The notes: generated from the letters alone by a model not told the origin. A stretch of DNA of 33,620 nt from Pseudomonadota bacterium (GCA_021830925.1 JAKBNS010000210.1:1-33620); one strand, 5' to 3'; shown: positions 8,489 through 18,097, numbered from the stretch's first letter. Program-made: numbers and translations.

Positions 8489-10684
8489 TCAGCGCCTGCG
8501 CGCCAGTCGCACGCCCTGCACTTCGCGCAGCTGGCCCAGCGCCGACGACAGCGCCTCCAGGCCCGGCAGCTCGACCGTGAACATCATGTGGGCGGTATCG
8601 CCGCGGCTTTGCGTGCGCACGCCGATGACGTTGATCTTCTGCTTGGAGAACACCTCGGAGATATCGCGCAGCAGGCCGTGGCGGTCGCTGGCCTCGACCA
8701 TCAGGTCCACCGCGTACACCCCGGAATCGCGCGCGCCCCAGGTCACCGGAATCACGCGCTCCGGATGGCGTTCGCGCAGATGCCGCGCATTGCTGCAGTC
8801 GGCACGGTGCACCGAGACGCCACGGCCACGGGTGACGAAGCCGCAGATGGCATCGGGCGGCGCCGGCTTGCAGCAGCCGGCCAGCTGGGTCAGAAGCGCA
8901 TCCACGCCCACCACGAGCACGCCACCGGGCTGGGCCTTGGCGGCGCGCAGCTCGAGTTGCGCGGAGTCGGGCTGCGGCTCCTCCGCGCCGCGCAGGAAGG
9001 TCTCGACCTGGCGCAGCGGGAGGCTCTCGCTGCCCAGGCGCTCGAACAGATGCTCGGGGCTACGCAGGCCGAGGCCGCTGGCGAGTTCCTGCAGGCTCAT
9101 GCCGGTGCGCCCTTCGCGCTGCAGCAGCCTCTCCACCTGCGCGCGGCCCTGGGCCATGGTCTGCTCCAGCGCCTGGGCGTTGAACCAGGCGCGCACCTTG
9201 GCGCGCGCGCGCGCCGAGCGCAGGAACCCGAGTTCGGGGTTCAGCCAGTCGCGCGAGGGTCCGCCCTGCTTGGCGGCGACGATCTCCACCGTCTGCCCGC
9301 TGCGCAGCGGGGTGTTCAGCGGCAGCAGCGCGCCGTCGACCCGAGCGCCGCGGCAGCGATGCCCCAGGTCGGTATGCAGCGCGTAGGCGAAGTCCACCGC
9401 GGTGCTGCCGCTATCCAGTTCCAGGATGCGCGCCTGCGGGGTGAGCACGTAGACACGGTCGTCGAAGGGGTTGCCGGCCGCTGGCGCGGCCTGCGCGCCG
9501 CCGCCCGCCTCGCCGGCCAGTTCGCCGCGCCAGGCGAGCAGTTGGCGGGCCAGCGCCACCTTGGCGTCGAAGCTGGAGGCTGCCACCACGCCCTTGTAGC
9601 CCTGCACCCCGGCTTCCTTGTAGGCCCAGTGCGCCGCCACGCCCCGCTCGGCGTGTTCGTGCATGGCCTGGGTGCGGATCTGGATTTCCAGCGGCAGCTG
9701 GCGCGGGCCCCGCACCACCGTGTGCAGCGACTGGTAGCCGTTGGCCTTGGGGCGGGCGATGTAGTCGTCGTATTCGGCCTCCAGCGGGCTCCACAGCTGG
9801 TGCACCAGGCTCAGCGCCGCATAGCACTGGTCGACGGTGGCGACCACGACGCGCAGCGCCAGCAGATCCATGACCTGGTCGAGTTGCAGGGACTTGCCCT
9901 GCATCTTGCGCCAGATGCTGTAGGCGTGCTTGCGCCGGCCGCTGACCACGGACTCGATGCCTTGCGCGCCCAGCGTCTCGCGCACGCGCTCGCTGGCCTG
10001 CGCGATCAGCGCCTCGTGCTCGGCACCGCGGCGGCGCATCCATTCGGCGATGCGCGCGTACTCGGCGGGATGCTCCAGGCGGAAAGCCAGGTCCTCGATT
10101 TCCCACTTCACCTGCCACAGCCCGAGGCGGTTGGCCAGCGGCGCCCAGATCTGCAGCGAGGTGTGCACGAAGTCCTCGGGCGCGCCCTTGCCCGCCGCCG
10201 TGTAATAGCGCAGCGACTGCAGCCGTGACGCGAGGCGCAGCGGGATCACGCGCAGATCCTCGGACATGGCCAGCAGCAGCCGGCGCAGCATTTCGCGGTG
10301 GCGCGTGGAGGTGTCGGCCGAGCCGCCGGCCCCGGCCTGACGCGCCTGCGTGAACACGCCCATGAGCTTGCGGCTTTCCATGGCCAGGCGGGCGTTGTCG
10401 CGCCCGAAGACCTTGGACAGTTGCTCCTCGGGCTTGGACAGCTGCCCGGCGGCCAGGCTGAGCCACGCCGCGGCGCGCGTGGCCTCGTCGGCGCCGATGG
10501 CGGCGAGGATGGCCTGCACCGCGTCGGCGTGCGGCAACGCGGGTTCGCCGCTGTCGAGCAGCACCTCGGCCAGCAGCGGTGCGCTGAAGGCGCGGGCGCG
10601 CTGCGGCAGCGCCTCGTCGGCGTCGGCGCCGAGCGCGGCCGCCGGCGGGTCCGCCGATGCAGGAGATTTCGCGGGGCGGTTCAT
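8489..10684 (-). CDS. relA: GTP pyrophosphokinase (RelA-type (p)ppGpp synthetase)
   Basis: RelA/SpoT synthetase (SGRRKHAYSIWRKMQGK, EYDDYIARPKANGYQSLHTVV, i.e. EXDD motif typical of monofunctional RelA), TGS and C-terminal ACT domains. No HDxxED hydrolase motif seen. Start refined to ATG at 10684 (MNRPAKSPAS...). Confidence 0.94.
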   Translation of the reverse strand: MNRPAKSPASADPPAAALGADADEALPQRARAFSAPLLAEVLLDSGEPALPHADAVQAILAAIGADEATRAAAWLSLAAGQLSKPEEQLSKVFGRDNARLAMESRKLMGVFTQARQAGAGGSADTSTRHREMLRRLLLAMSEDLRVIPLRLASRLQSLRYYTAAGKGAPEDFVHTSLQIWAPLANRLGLWQVKWEIEDLAFRLEHPAEYARIAEWMRRRGAEHEALIAQASERVRETLGAQGIESVVSGRRKHAYSIWRKMQGKSLQLDQVMDLLALRVVVATVDQCYAALSLVHQLWSPLEAEYDDYIARPKANGYQSLHTVVRGPRQLPLEIQIRTQAMHEHAERGVAAHWAYKEAGVQGYKGVVAASSFDAKVALARQLLAWRGELAGEAGGGAQAAPAAGNPFDDRVYVLTPQARILELDSGSTAVDFAYALHTDLGHRCRGARVDGALLPLNTPLRSGQTVEIVAAKQGGPSRDWLNPELGFLRSARARAKVRAWFNAQALEQTMAQGRAQVERLLQREGRTGMSLQELASGLGLRSPEHLFERLGSESLPLRQVETFLRGAEEPQPDSAQLELRAAKAQPGGVLVVGVDALLTQLAGCCKPAPPDAICGFVTRGRGVSVHRADCSNARHLRERHPERVIPVTWGARDSGVYAVDLMVEASDRHGLLRDISEVFSKQKINVIGVRTQSRGDTAHMMFTVELPGLEALSSALGQLREVQGVRLARRR

Positions 10685-10737
10685 CGAGTGTGCAACGGAA
10701 TGCGCATCCGGGGTCGAAGGAAAGCCGGGCGGCAACC

Positions 10738-11637
10738 TCAGGCGGCCGCCATGTGCTCGAACAGGAAACGCCGCACCGGCTCGATCTGCTCCGGGCTCAT
10801 CAGCGTCGGCGCATGGCCCACGCCGGCGATTTCCAGTCCCTGGGCGCAGGGCCCGCGCGCGCGCATGGCCTGCAGGGTGCCGTCGCTCAGGATGTCCGAG
10901 CGCTCGCCGCGCAGCACCAGGGTCGGCGCCCTCACCGCGTCGTAAAGGGCCCACATGGCCTGCTCGCCCGCGGCCAGCTGCGTGGCCGCGTCGGGCGCGG
11001 CCAGTTGCGCGAAGCCCTGCAGGATGGCCGGGTCGTAGTGCAGCAGCAGGCTGCCGTCGGCCTGCTCGACCAGCATGGGTCGGGACAGTTCCAGCCAGTC
11101 GGCGCGGCTGTGCGGGCCGAAGCCCTCCGAGACCGACCATAGGTAGTCGGCCGCCTCGTCCAGGCTGGCGAAGCGCATGCGCCTGGCCAGGCCGCCGGCG
11201 ATGCGCCGCAGGCCCTGCTCGGCGATGGCCGGGCCGATGTCGTTGAGCACCAGCGCCTGCAGCGGGCTGTCGCGCAGGCCGCCCAGCGCGATGCCGACGA
11301 GCCCGCCCATGGACGTGCCCACCCAGCCCAGGCGACGCGCGCGCAGGCGCGCCAGCAGGGTGACCATGTCGGCCGCGTACTGGGGCACCTGGTACAGCTC
11401 GGGAGCCAGCCACTGCGAGCGCCCGCGCCCGGCCACGTCGGGACACACCACGCGCAGGCGCGGACTCAGCGCGGCGGCCAGGCGGTCGAAATCGCGCCCC
11501 TGACGCGACAGGCCGTGCACGCAGACCACCACGTCGGGGTTGTCCGGCTCGCCCCACTCCCAGTAGGCCATGCGATGCAGGCCTCCGGGGTGCAGGCAGG
11601 AGACGGTTTCGAGGCGGGGTTGGCGAGGATCGGCCAT
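10738..11637 (-). CDS. alpha/beta fold hydrolase
   Basis: 299 aa; [22 protein letters not shown], nucleophile elbow GTSMGG, catalytic His in GVGHAPTL. Confidence 0.9.
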   Translation of the reverse strand: MADPRQPRLETVSCLHPGGLHRMAYWEWGEPDNPDVVVCVHGLSRQGRDFDRLAAALSPRLRVVCPDVAGRGRSQWLAPELYQVPQYAADMVTLLARLRARRLGWVGTSMGGLVGIALGGLRDSPLQALVLNDIGPAIAEQGLRRIAGGLARRMRFASLDEAADYLWSVSEGFGPHSRADWLELSRPMLVEQADGSLLLHYDPAILQGFAQLAAPDAATQLAAGEQAMWALYDAVRAPTLVLRGERSDILSDGTLQAMRARGPCAQGLEIAGVGHAPTLMSPEQIEPVRRFLFEHMAAA

Positions 11638-11743
11638 GGGTTCGGGCGCCGTCGGGGCGGCTGCAGGTACGATGCGTCAGTTGCAGTTTAGGCCCGCGCC
11701 GGGGCATGCACGAACACCCCGAGCGCCCACGAGATTCGCGTTC

Positions 11744-12562
11744 ATGCTTCGAACTCCCTACGAAGACCTGTTGCGCACGGTGCTGCGCGACGGCGTCGAC
11801 AAATCCGACCGCACCGGCACGGGCACGCGCAGTCATTTCGGGGCCCAGCTGCGCTTCGACCTGCGCGAGGGCTTTCCGCTGGTGACCACCAAGCGGGTGC
11901 ATTTCAAGAGCGTCGCGGTGGAGCTGCTGTGGTTCCTGCGCGGGGACAGCAACCTGGCCTTCCTGCACGAGCATGGCGTGACCATCTGGGACGAATGGGC
12001 CGACGCGCAGGGCGAACTGGGGCCGGTGTACGGCGTGCAGTGGCGCTCCTGGCCGACCGCCGACAGCGGCCACGTGGACCAGATCGCGCAATTGATCCAG
12101 GGCCTGCGCACCCAGCCGGATTCGCGTCGCCACCTGGTCAGCGCCTGGAACGTGGGCGAGGTCTCGCGCATGGCGCTGCCGCCTTGCCACGTGATGTTCC
12201 AGTTCTACGTGGCGCCGGCCAGGGCGGGCGAGGCCCCTCGCCTGAGCTGCCAGCTCTACCAGCGCAGCGCCGACCTGTTCCTGGGCGTGCCCTTCAACAT
12301 CGCCAGCTATGCGCTGCTCACCCACATGGTGGCCGAGCAATGCGGCTTCGACGTGGGCGAGTTCATCTGGACCGGCGGCGACTGCCACATCTACCACAAC
12401 CATTTCGAGCAGGTGCGCCTGCAGTTGTCGCGCCCGCCGTTCGAGTCGCCGCGCCTGCGCCTGCGCCGCCGCCCGGCCAGCGTGTTCGGCTACGAGCTCG
12501 ACGATTTCGAACTCATCGACTACCGGCACCACCCGGCGATCAAGGCGCCGGTGGCCGTCTGA
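11744..12562 (+). CDS. thyA: thymidylate synthase
   Basis: [56 protein letters not shown]...; [12 protein letters not shown] active site. Start refined to 11744. Confidence 0.97.
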   Translation: MLRTPYEDLLRTVLRDGVDKSDRTGTGTRSHFGAQLRFDLREGFPLVTTKRVHFKSVAVELLWFLRGDSNLAFLHEHGVTIWDEWADAQGELGPVYGVQWRSWPTADSGHVDQIAQLIQGLRTQPDSRRHLVSAWNVGEVSRMALPPCHVMFQFYVAPARAGEAPRLSCQLYQRSADLFLGVPFNIASYALLTHMVAEQCGFDVGEFIWTGGDCHIYHNHFEQVRLQLSRPPFESPRLRLRRRPASVFGYELDDFELIDYRHHPAIKAPVAV

Positions 12563-12578
12563 CTCCCGCGAGGCCTCC

Positions 12579-13091
12579 ATGTCCCCATCCACCCCCGGCA
12601 CCCGCGTCAGCCTCATCGCCGCGGTCGCGCGCAACCGCGTGATCGGCCGCGACAACGCGCTGGTCTGGCACATCCCGGCCGATCTGGCGCATTTCAAGAA
12701 AATCACCCACGGCCACCCGATCGTCATGGGGCGCAAGACCTGGGAATCCATCGGCCGGCCGCTTCCCGGGCGCCGCAACCTGGTGCTCACGCGCCAGGAA
12801 GCCTGGAGCGCGCAGGGCGCGGAGCCGGTGGCCTCGCTGCAGGAAGCGCTGCGCCTGTGCGTGGAAGCCCCGGAGGTGTTCGTGATCGGCGGCGCGCAGA
12901 TCTACGAGCAGGCGCTGCCGCTGGCGCAGCGGCTGTGGCTGACGGAGATCGACGCCGAGGCCCAGGGCAACGCCCTCTTCCCCGAGTGGCCGCGGGAGAG
13001 TTTCGAGCAGATCAGCCGCGAGCACCATCAGGCGCAGCCGGGCATCCCGGCTTTCGACTTCGTGCTCTACGAGCGCCGCGCCCGCGCCTGA
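12579..13091 (+). CDS. folA: dihydrofolate reductase
   Basis: MSPSTPGTRVSLIAAVARNRVIGRDNALVWHIPADLAHFKKITHGHPIVMGRKTWESIGRPLPGRRNLVLTR (170 aa), downstream of thyA. Confidence 0.97.
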   Translation: MSPSTPGTRVSLIAAVARNRVIGRDNALVWHIPADLAHFKKITHGHPIVMGRKTWESIGRPLPGRRNLVLTRQEAWSAQGAEPVASLQEALRLCVEAPEVFVIGGAQIYEQALPLAQRLWLTEIDAEAQGNALFPEWPRESFEQISREHHQAQPGIPAFDFVLYERRARA

Positions 13092-13123
13092 GCCGGCGGC
13101 GGACGCGGCGGTGTCGCGGGCGT

Positions 13124-14470
13124 TCAGCTGCCCGCGACGGTCATCGACTCCAGCAGGATGGAGCCGGTGCGCCGGCTGCCGCTGACGTGCACGTCGGCGC
13201 CCACCGCGCGGATGCCCCGCAACATGTCGCGCAGGTTGCCCGCCACCGTGATCTCGTGCACGGGATGGCGGATCTCCCCGCCTTCGACCCAGAAACCCAT
13301 GGCTCCGCGCGAATAGTCGCCGGTGACGTAGTTGATGCCGTGGCCGATGAGCTCGATGACGAACAGGCCGCGGTCGAGCTTGCGCAGCATCTGCGCCAGA
13401 TCGTCGCCGGGACGGGTGAGCCGGCTGCTCAGGCTCAGGTTGTGCGAGCCGCCGGCGTTGCCGGTGGTGGGCATTCCCAGCTTGCGTCCCGAGTAGGTCG
13501 ACAGGAAATAGCCCTCCAGCACGCCCGCGCGCACGACCCGGCGCTTGCTGGTGCGCACGCCCTCGTCGTCGAAGGGCGCGCTGCCCATGCCGTCGGGCAC
13601 GCCCGGATCCTCCATCAGGTCCAGGTGCGGAGCGAGCACCTGCTTGCCGAGCTGATCGACCAGGAAGGAGGCCTTGCGGTACAGGGTGCCGCCGCTGGCC
13701 GCGTGCACCAGCGAGCCGATCAGCCCGGCGGCCAGCGGTGCCTCGAACAGCACCGGATACTGGCCGGTGGGAATCTTGCGCGCGCGCAGACGCGACAGCG
13801 AGCGCTCGGCGGCGTAGCGCCCCAGCGCCTCGGGGTCGGCCAGCCGGGTCGCATCGCGATGGCTGCTCCACCAGTAGTCGCGCTGCATGTCGTTGCCGCG
13901 CCCGGCGATGGGCACGCAGGACAGGCTGTGGCGGCTGCTGGCATAGCCGTTGCTGAAGCCTCGGCTGTTGGCCAGCAGGAAGTGCATGTGCTGCGCGGAC
14001 ACCGAGGCGCCCTCGCTGTTGCGGATGCGTCGATCGGTGGCGAACGCGGCGTCCTCGGCGCGGCGCGCCAGTTCCACGGCCTGCTCGACGCTGGGGTCCC
14101 AGGGGTGGTACAGCCGCGGCTCGCGCGTGCGCCCGGCCAGCAATTCGGGCTCGGGCAGGCCGGCGCAGTCGTCCTCGGCGGTGTAGCGCGCGATGTCGAA
14201 GGCCGCGCGCACGGTGCTGCGGATGGCCTGCGCGGAGAAGTCCGAGGTGCTCGCGTGGCCGCGGCGCTGCCCGGCGTAGACGGTGACGTCCAGCCCCTTG
14301 TCGGTGTTGTGCTCGACCTGCTCGACGCGCCCGAGGCGCACGTTGACGCTCAGGCCCTGGCCCTCGGAGACCTCGACCGCCGCGTCGCTGGCGCCAGCCT
14401 CGCGCGCTTCACGCAGGGCCAGCGCCGCGAGTTCCTGGAAATCGGATGGAGAGTATGCGAAATGACCCAC
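13124..14470 (-). CDS. pmbA: metalloprotease PmbA/TldE family
   Basis: VGHFAYSPSDFQELAALALREAREAGASDAAVEVSEGQGLSVNVRLG... to GNLRDMLRGIRAVGADV...GSILLESMTVAGS. About 448 aa from a GTG start at 14470. Confidence 0.9.
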   Translation of the reverse strand: MGHFAYSPSDFQELAALALREAREAGASDAAVEVSEGQGLSVNVRLGRVEQVEHNTDKGLDVTVYAGQRRGHASTSDFSAQAIRSTVRAAFDIARYTAEDDCAGLPEPELLAGRTREPRLYHPWDPSVEQAVELARRAEDAAFATDRRIRNSEGASVSAQHMHFLLANSRGFSNGYASSRHSLSCVPIAGRGNDMQRDYWWSSHRDATRLADPEALGRYAAERSLSRLRARKIPTGQYPVLFEAPLAAGLIGSLVHAASGGTLYRKASFLVDQLGKQVLAPHLDLMEDPGVPDGMGSAPFDDEGVRTSKRRVVRAGVLEGYFLSTYSGRKLGMPTTGNAGGSHNLSLSSRLTRPGDDLAQMLRKLDRGLFVIELIGHGINYVTGDYSRGAMGFWVEGGEIRHPVHEITVAGNLRDMLRGIRAVGADVHVSGSRRTGSILLESMTVAGS

Positions 14471-14543
14471 GGCAGACCTGATGATTGGAAGGATGGAAAA
14501 CACGACCGCGCGATGGCGCTTCGCCGCGTCCTGCGACCCGCCC

Positions 14544-14549
14544 GATAAT
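14544..14549 (+). promoter_or_regulatory. candidate -10 element (GATAAT) for yjgA/darP
   Basis: GATAAT at 14544-14549 in the pmbA/yjgA divergent spacer. Only 8 nt separate it from the ATG at 14558. By eye only. Confidence 0.35.
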
Positions 14550-14557
14550 ACGGGCCC

Positions 14558-15166
14558 ATGAAATCGCACACATTCTCCCGCGGCGCCGCGCCCGACGCCG
14601 ATGAACTCGCAGGCCGCGACCCGAACGAGCCGCCGAGCAAGAGCCAGCGCAAGCGCGACATGCTGGAGCTGCAGCAATTGGGCGAAAGCCTGGCCCAGCT
14701 GCCGCGTGCGCGCATCGACGTGCTGGACGTGCCCGAGGCGCTGCGCGACGCGTTGCGCGAATGGGCCCGACTGCGCAGTTTCGAGGGGCGACGCCGGCAT
14801 GCACAGTACATCGGCAAACTCATGCGCAAGGTCGACCCCGAGCCTTTGCGCCAGGCGCTGCTGGAGGCCACCGGCGAGAGCCGCGCCGCGGTGGCCCGAT
14901 TGCACCAGCTCGAGGACTGGCGCGAGCGCCTGCTCGCCGACGACGCGGCGCTGGCCGAGTTGGTCCGGGAACACCCCAGCGCGCCCGTGCAGGAATTACG
15001 TCAGTGCATCCGCGCGGCGCGTGCCGAGCGCGCCGGCGGCAAGCCCCCGCGCCAGTTTCGCCTGCTGTACCAGCATCTCAAGCAACTGCTGCTCCCCGAC
15101 GTCCCGGCCGGGGATTCCCCCCACGACGAAACCGACGATCATGACGACGCCCTCCTCTCCGACTGA
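14558..15166 (+). CDS. darP: ribosome-associated biogenesis factor YjgA/DarP (DUF615)
   Basis: 202 aa; PSKSQRKRDMLELQQLGESLAQLP...LRSFEGRRRHAQYIGKLMRKVDPEPLRQAL is typical of the family. Confidence 0.93.
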   Translation: MKSHTFSRGAAPDADELAGRDPNEPPSKSQRKRDMLELQQLGESLAQLPRARIDVLDVPEALRDALREWARLRSFEGRRRHAQYIGKLMRKVDPEPLRQALLEATGESRAAVARLHQLEDWRERLLADDAALAELVREHPSAPVQELRQCIRAARAERAGGKPPRQFRLLYQHLKQLLLPDVPAGDSPHDETDDHDDALLSD

Positions 15167-15770
15167 GGCCCCGCAGGCGCCCCCCGAGGCGGTGCATATC
15201 GGGCTGGTGTCGATCAGCGACCGCGCCTCCAGCGGCGTGTACGCCGACCAGGGCCTGCCTTCGCTGCGCGAATGGCTGCAGCGCGCGCTGCGCAATCCCC
15301 TGCGTTTGAGCGAACGCCTGATCCCCGACGAGCGCGAAGGCATCGCCGCCGCGCTGCGCGATCTGGTGGACGTCGCCGGCTGCGACCTCGTGCTGACCAC
15401 CGGCGGCACGGGCCCCGCGCTGCGCGACGTGACGCCGGAGGCGACCGCCGACGTGGCGGACCGGGTGCTGCCGGGCTTCGGCGAGGAAATGCGGCGCATC
15501 AGCCGGCATTTCGTGCCCACCGCGATCCTGTCGCGCCAGCTGGGCGTGATCCGGGGCAAGGCGCTGATCCTCAACCTGCCGGGCCAGCCCAAGTCCATCC
15601 GCGAGACCCTGGAAGGCCTGCGCGACGCCGAGGGCCAGCTGCAGGTGCAGGGGGTGTTCGCCGCCGTGCCCTATTGCGTGGACCTGATCGGCGGGCCCTA
15701 CCTGGAAACCGACCCGGAGGTCTGCCAGCCCTTCCGGCCCAAGTCCGCGCAGCGCCCGCCGCGCGCCTGA
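15141..15770 (+). CDS. mog: molybdopterin adenylyltransferase
   Basis: VHIGLVSISDRASSGVYADQGLPSL...LVLTTGGTGPALRDVTPEAT...GKALILNLPGQPKSIRETLEG. ATG at 15141 overlaps the end of yjgA by 26 bp. Confidence 0.92.
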   Translation: MTTPSSPTEAPQAPPEAVHIGLVSISDRASSGVYADQGLPSLREWLQRALRNPLRLSERLIPDEREGIAAALRDLVDVAGCDLVLTTGGTGPALRDVTPEATADVADRVLPGFGEEMRRISRHFVPTAILSRQLGVIRGKALILNLPGQPKSIRETLEGLRDAEGQLQVQGVFAAVPYCVDLIGGPYLETDPEVCQPFRPKSAQRPPRA

Positions 15771-15825
15771 TCGACGCGGACCGGGCAGGCCCGCGCGCTC
15801 CGGCGCGCACGCCGGGCGCCGCGGG

Positions 15826-16512
15826 TCAAAGCAGGCGCAGCAATTCGCCGGGATGGTCCAGCACGTGCTGGGCGCCCCAGTCGCGCGAGGCCTGCGGGCC
15901 GCCGTACCCGTAGGCGGCGGCGGCCGCGTCCATGCCGGCCGCCAGCGCCGCCTGCACGTCGCGCAGGTCGTCGCCCACGTACAGGCAGCCAGCGGGGGCG
16001 ATGCGCAGCGCCGCCGCGGCGTGCAGCAGCGGATCGGGTGCCGGCTTGGCGCGCGCCGTGGTATCGCCGCTGACCACGCAGCCGGGCGGCGCGCCCAGGT
16101 CGAGCCGGCTCAGCAGCGCATCGGTGTAGCGCGTCAGTTTGTTGGTGACGATGCCCCAGGGAATGGCACGGCGCTGCAGCTCGCGCAGCAGCGACTCGAT
16201 GCCGTCGAAGGGGCGGGTGAGCACGCAGATGGAGGCTTCGTAGTTGGCCAGGAATTCCTCGCGCAGGCTGTTCCAGTCGGGGTCCTGGGGCTGCGCGCCC
16301 AGGCCGGCCTGCAACAGCCCGCGCGCGCCGTGCGAGGCCATCGGGCGCAGTTGCTCCAGCGGCAGCGCGGCCATGCCGCGCTGCCGGCGCATGCGATTGA
16401 GCGCCTCGGCGAGGTCGGGCGCGCTGTCGGCCAGGGTGCCGTCCAGGTCGAACAGCACGCTGCGGTAAGGGGCGCGCGAGGCGGCCGGGGCACTTCGCAC
16501 CAGGGTGTTCAT
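15826..16512 (-). CDS. gph: phosphoglycolate phosphatase (HAD family)
   Basis: SVLFDLDGTLADSAPDLAEALNRMR...GIVTNKLTRYTDALL...KPAPDPLLHAAAALRIAPAGCLYVGDDLRDVQAALAAGM. Follows ubiG with a 4-bp ATGA overlap. Confidence 0.9.
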   Translation of the reverse strand: MNTLVRSAPAASRAPYRSVLFDLDGTLADSAPDLAEALNRMRRQRGMAALPLEQLRPMASHGARGLLQAGLGAQPQDPDWNSLREEFLANYEASICVLTRPFDGIESLLRELQRRAIPWGIVTNKLTRYTDALLSRLDLGAPPGCVVSGDTTARAKPAPDPLLHAAAALRIAPAGCLYVGDDLRDVQAALAAGMDAAAAAYGYGGPQASRDWGAQHVLDHPGELLRLL

Positions 16513-17246
16513 GCGCCGGGCGCGGCCGCCGCGTCCGGACGCCGGCAGGCCAGGAAGTAGTTCACGTCCACGCGCGAGCCCATGCGCCAGCCACCGCGCA
16601 GCACATCGGGCTCCAGGCCGCGGAATTCCAATGCGTCCAGGCCGGCCTCGCGCGCCCAGCCCGCCAGTTCGCTGGGGCGCAGGAAGCGTGCGTACTCGTG
16701 GGTACCGCGTGGCAGCAGGCGCAGCAGGTACTCGGCGCCGACGATGGCCAGCGCGAAGGACTTCAGGTTGCGGTTGATGGTGGAAAAGAACACCCAGCCG
16801 CCGGGACGCACCAGTTGCGCCGCCGCGCGCACCACGGAATCGGGGCGCGGCACGTGCTCGAGCATTTCCATGCAGCACACGAGATCGAAGCCGGCCGGAC
16901 GCTCTGCGGCCAGCTGTTCGGCGCTGATGAGCTCGTAGTTGATCCCCAGCGAGCGATCCAGCGCGTGCATGCGCGCCACCTTCAACGCGCGCTCGGCCAG
17001 GTCGATGCCGGTGACCCGCGCGCCGCGCTCGGCCAGCGCCTCGGACAGGATGCCGCCGCCACAGCCGATGTCCAGCGCATGCGCGCCTTCGAGCCGGGCG
17101 TGCGAGGCGATCCAGTTCACGCGCAGGGGGTTGATGTCGTGCAGGGGCTTGAATTCCCCGTCCAGATCCCACCAGCGGTGGGCGGCGCCGGCGAACTTGT
17201 TCAGTTCCGCCGCGTCCGAATTGGTGTGCATGGTCGTTGCCGTCAT
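16509..17246 (-). CDS. ubiG: bifunctional 2-polyprenyl-6-hydroxyphenol methylase / 3-demethylubiquinol 3-O-methyltransferase
   Basis: ELNKFAGAAHRWWDLDGEFKPLHDINPLRVNWI...LDIGCGGGILSEALAERGARVTGIDLAE. ATG at 17246 chosen over 17270 because GGAG lies upstream. Confidence 0.94.
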   Translation of the reverse strand: MTATTMHTNSDAAELNKFAGAAHRWWDLDGEFKPLHDINPLRVNWIASHARLEGAHALDIGCGGGILSEALAERGARVTGIDLAERALKVARMHALDRSLGINYELISAEQLAAERPAGFDLVCCMEMLEHVPRPDSVVRAAAQLVRPGGWVFFSTINRNLKSFALAIVGAEYLLRLLPRGTHEYARFLRPSELAGWAREAGLDALEFRGLEPDVLRGGWRMGSRVDVNYFLACRRPDAAAAPGA

Positions 17247-17332
17247 GGCGTGCCGCTCCGCTGCTGGCACTGTGGCACAGCGCGGGAATCCCGAGCGGCA
17301 TGGCCGCTGGTCCCGCGCGCCCCACAGGGCCG

Positions 17333-17356
17333 AAAAAAAACCCCGCCATGGCGGGG
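17333..17356 (-). terminator. intrinsic terminator downstream of the OmpA-family gene
   Basis: Minus-strand CCCCGCCATGGCGGGG followed by TTTTTTTT; sits 45 nt beyond the stop codon at 17402. Confidence 0.9.
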
Positions 17357-17401
17357 TCGCACCGGCCGCGCGCCGCGCGGCCGGGTGGTCTTGCCCGGAT
17401 C

Positions 17402-18097
17402 TTACTGCTGTTGATCCGGTTGCTTCATCACGGTGTGGGTGCCGACGATCTCGACCACCGCACGGCGGTTCGGAGCCTGGCAGGCCACACGCGCCTTGAA
17501 GGTGCCGTGGCAGCTCTTCGGATCCACGCGGAAGTCGGTCTTGCCCTTGCCTTCGATGTAGACCTTGTCGGCCGGGATGCCCTGGCTCACCAGGTACTCC
17601 TTGACGGCCATCGCGCGACGCTGCGACAGCTTCAGGTTGTACTTGACGGGGCCGAAGCTGTCCGTGTAACCGGTGGAGATCACGGTTTCCAGGTTCACTT
17701 CCTTGATCTTCTGGGCCAGCTCGTCCAGGGCCTGCTTGCCGGCGGGCAGCAGCACGGACTTGTCGAAGTTGAAGAACGCGTCAGCAGAGTAGGTGATCTT
17801 CTCGCTGGTGGGCACCGGCACGGGCGCCGGGGCCGGGGCGGGAGCGGGCGCCGGTTCCGCGACCGGGGCCGGGGCAGCGGCCTTGGCCACGATGGCTCCG
17901 TCGCAGCCGGTGGCGGCGGTGGCGGGGGTCCAGAAGTTATCGCGCCAGCACAGGTTGCCGGTGCCGTCGCGCCAGGTCTGGCCGAACGGGCTGACCCAGT
18001 TGTTCACGTCGGGCGAGCCTTGGGCGAAAGCCGCGCTGCTGCAAGCGGCCAGGGCAGCGACGACCAGGAGTTTTCCGAATTTTTGGGTCTTGATCAT
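17402..18097 (-). CDS. OmpA family peptidoglycan-binding protein without a visible beta-barrel
   Basis: Signal sequence MIKTQKFGKLLVVAALAACSSAAFA, short NNWVSPFGQTWRDGTGNLCWRDNFWTPATAATGCDGA module, Pro-Ala linker, C-terminal OmpA domain (FNFDKSVLLPAGKQALDELAQ...GYTDSFGPVKYNLKLSQRRAMAVKEYL). Start refined to 18097. Confidence 0.92.
   Translation of the reverse strand: MIKTQKFGKLLVVAALAACSSAAFAQGSPDVNNWVSPFGQTWRDGTGNLCWRDNFWTPATAATGCDGAIVAKAAAPAPVAEPAPAPAPAPAPVPVPTSEKITYSADAFFNFDKSVLLPAGKQALDELAQKIKEVNLETVISTGYTDSFGPVKYNLKLSQRRAMAVKEYLVSQGIPADKVYIEGKGKTDFRVDPKSCHGTFKARVACQAPNRRAVVEIVGTHTVMKQPDQQQ

Noticed and set aside
10685-12790. Upstream 700-codon extension of relA (ORF 8489..12790)
   Set aside because: Extension runs out of frame through the hydrolase gene and antisense to thyA/folA. 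The real RelA begins at MNRPAKSPAS (10684).
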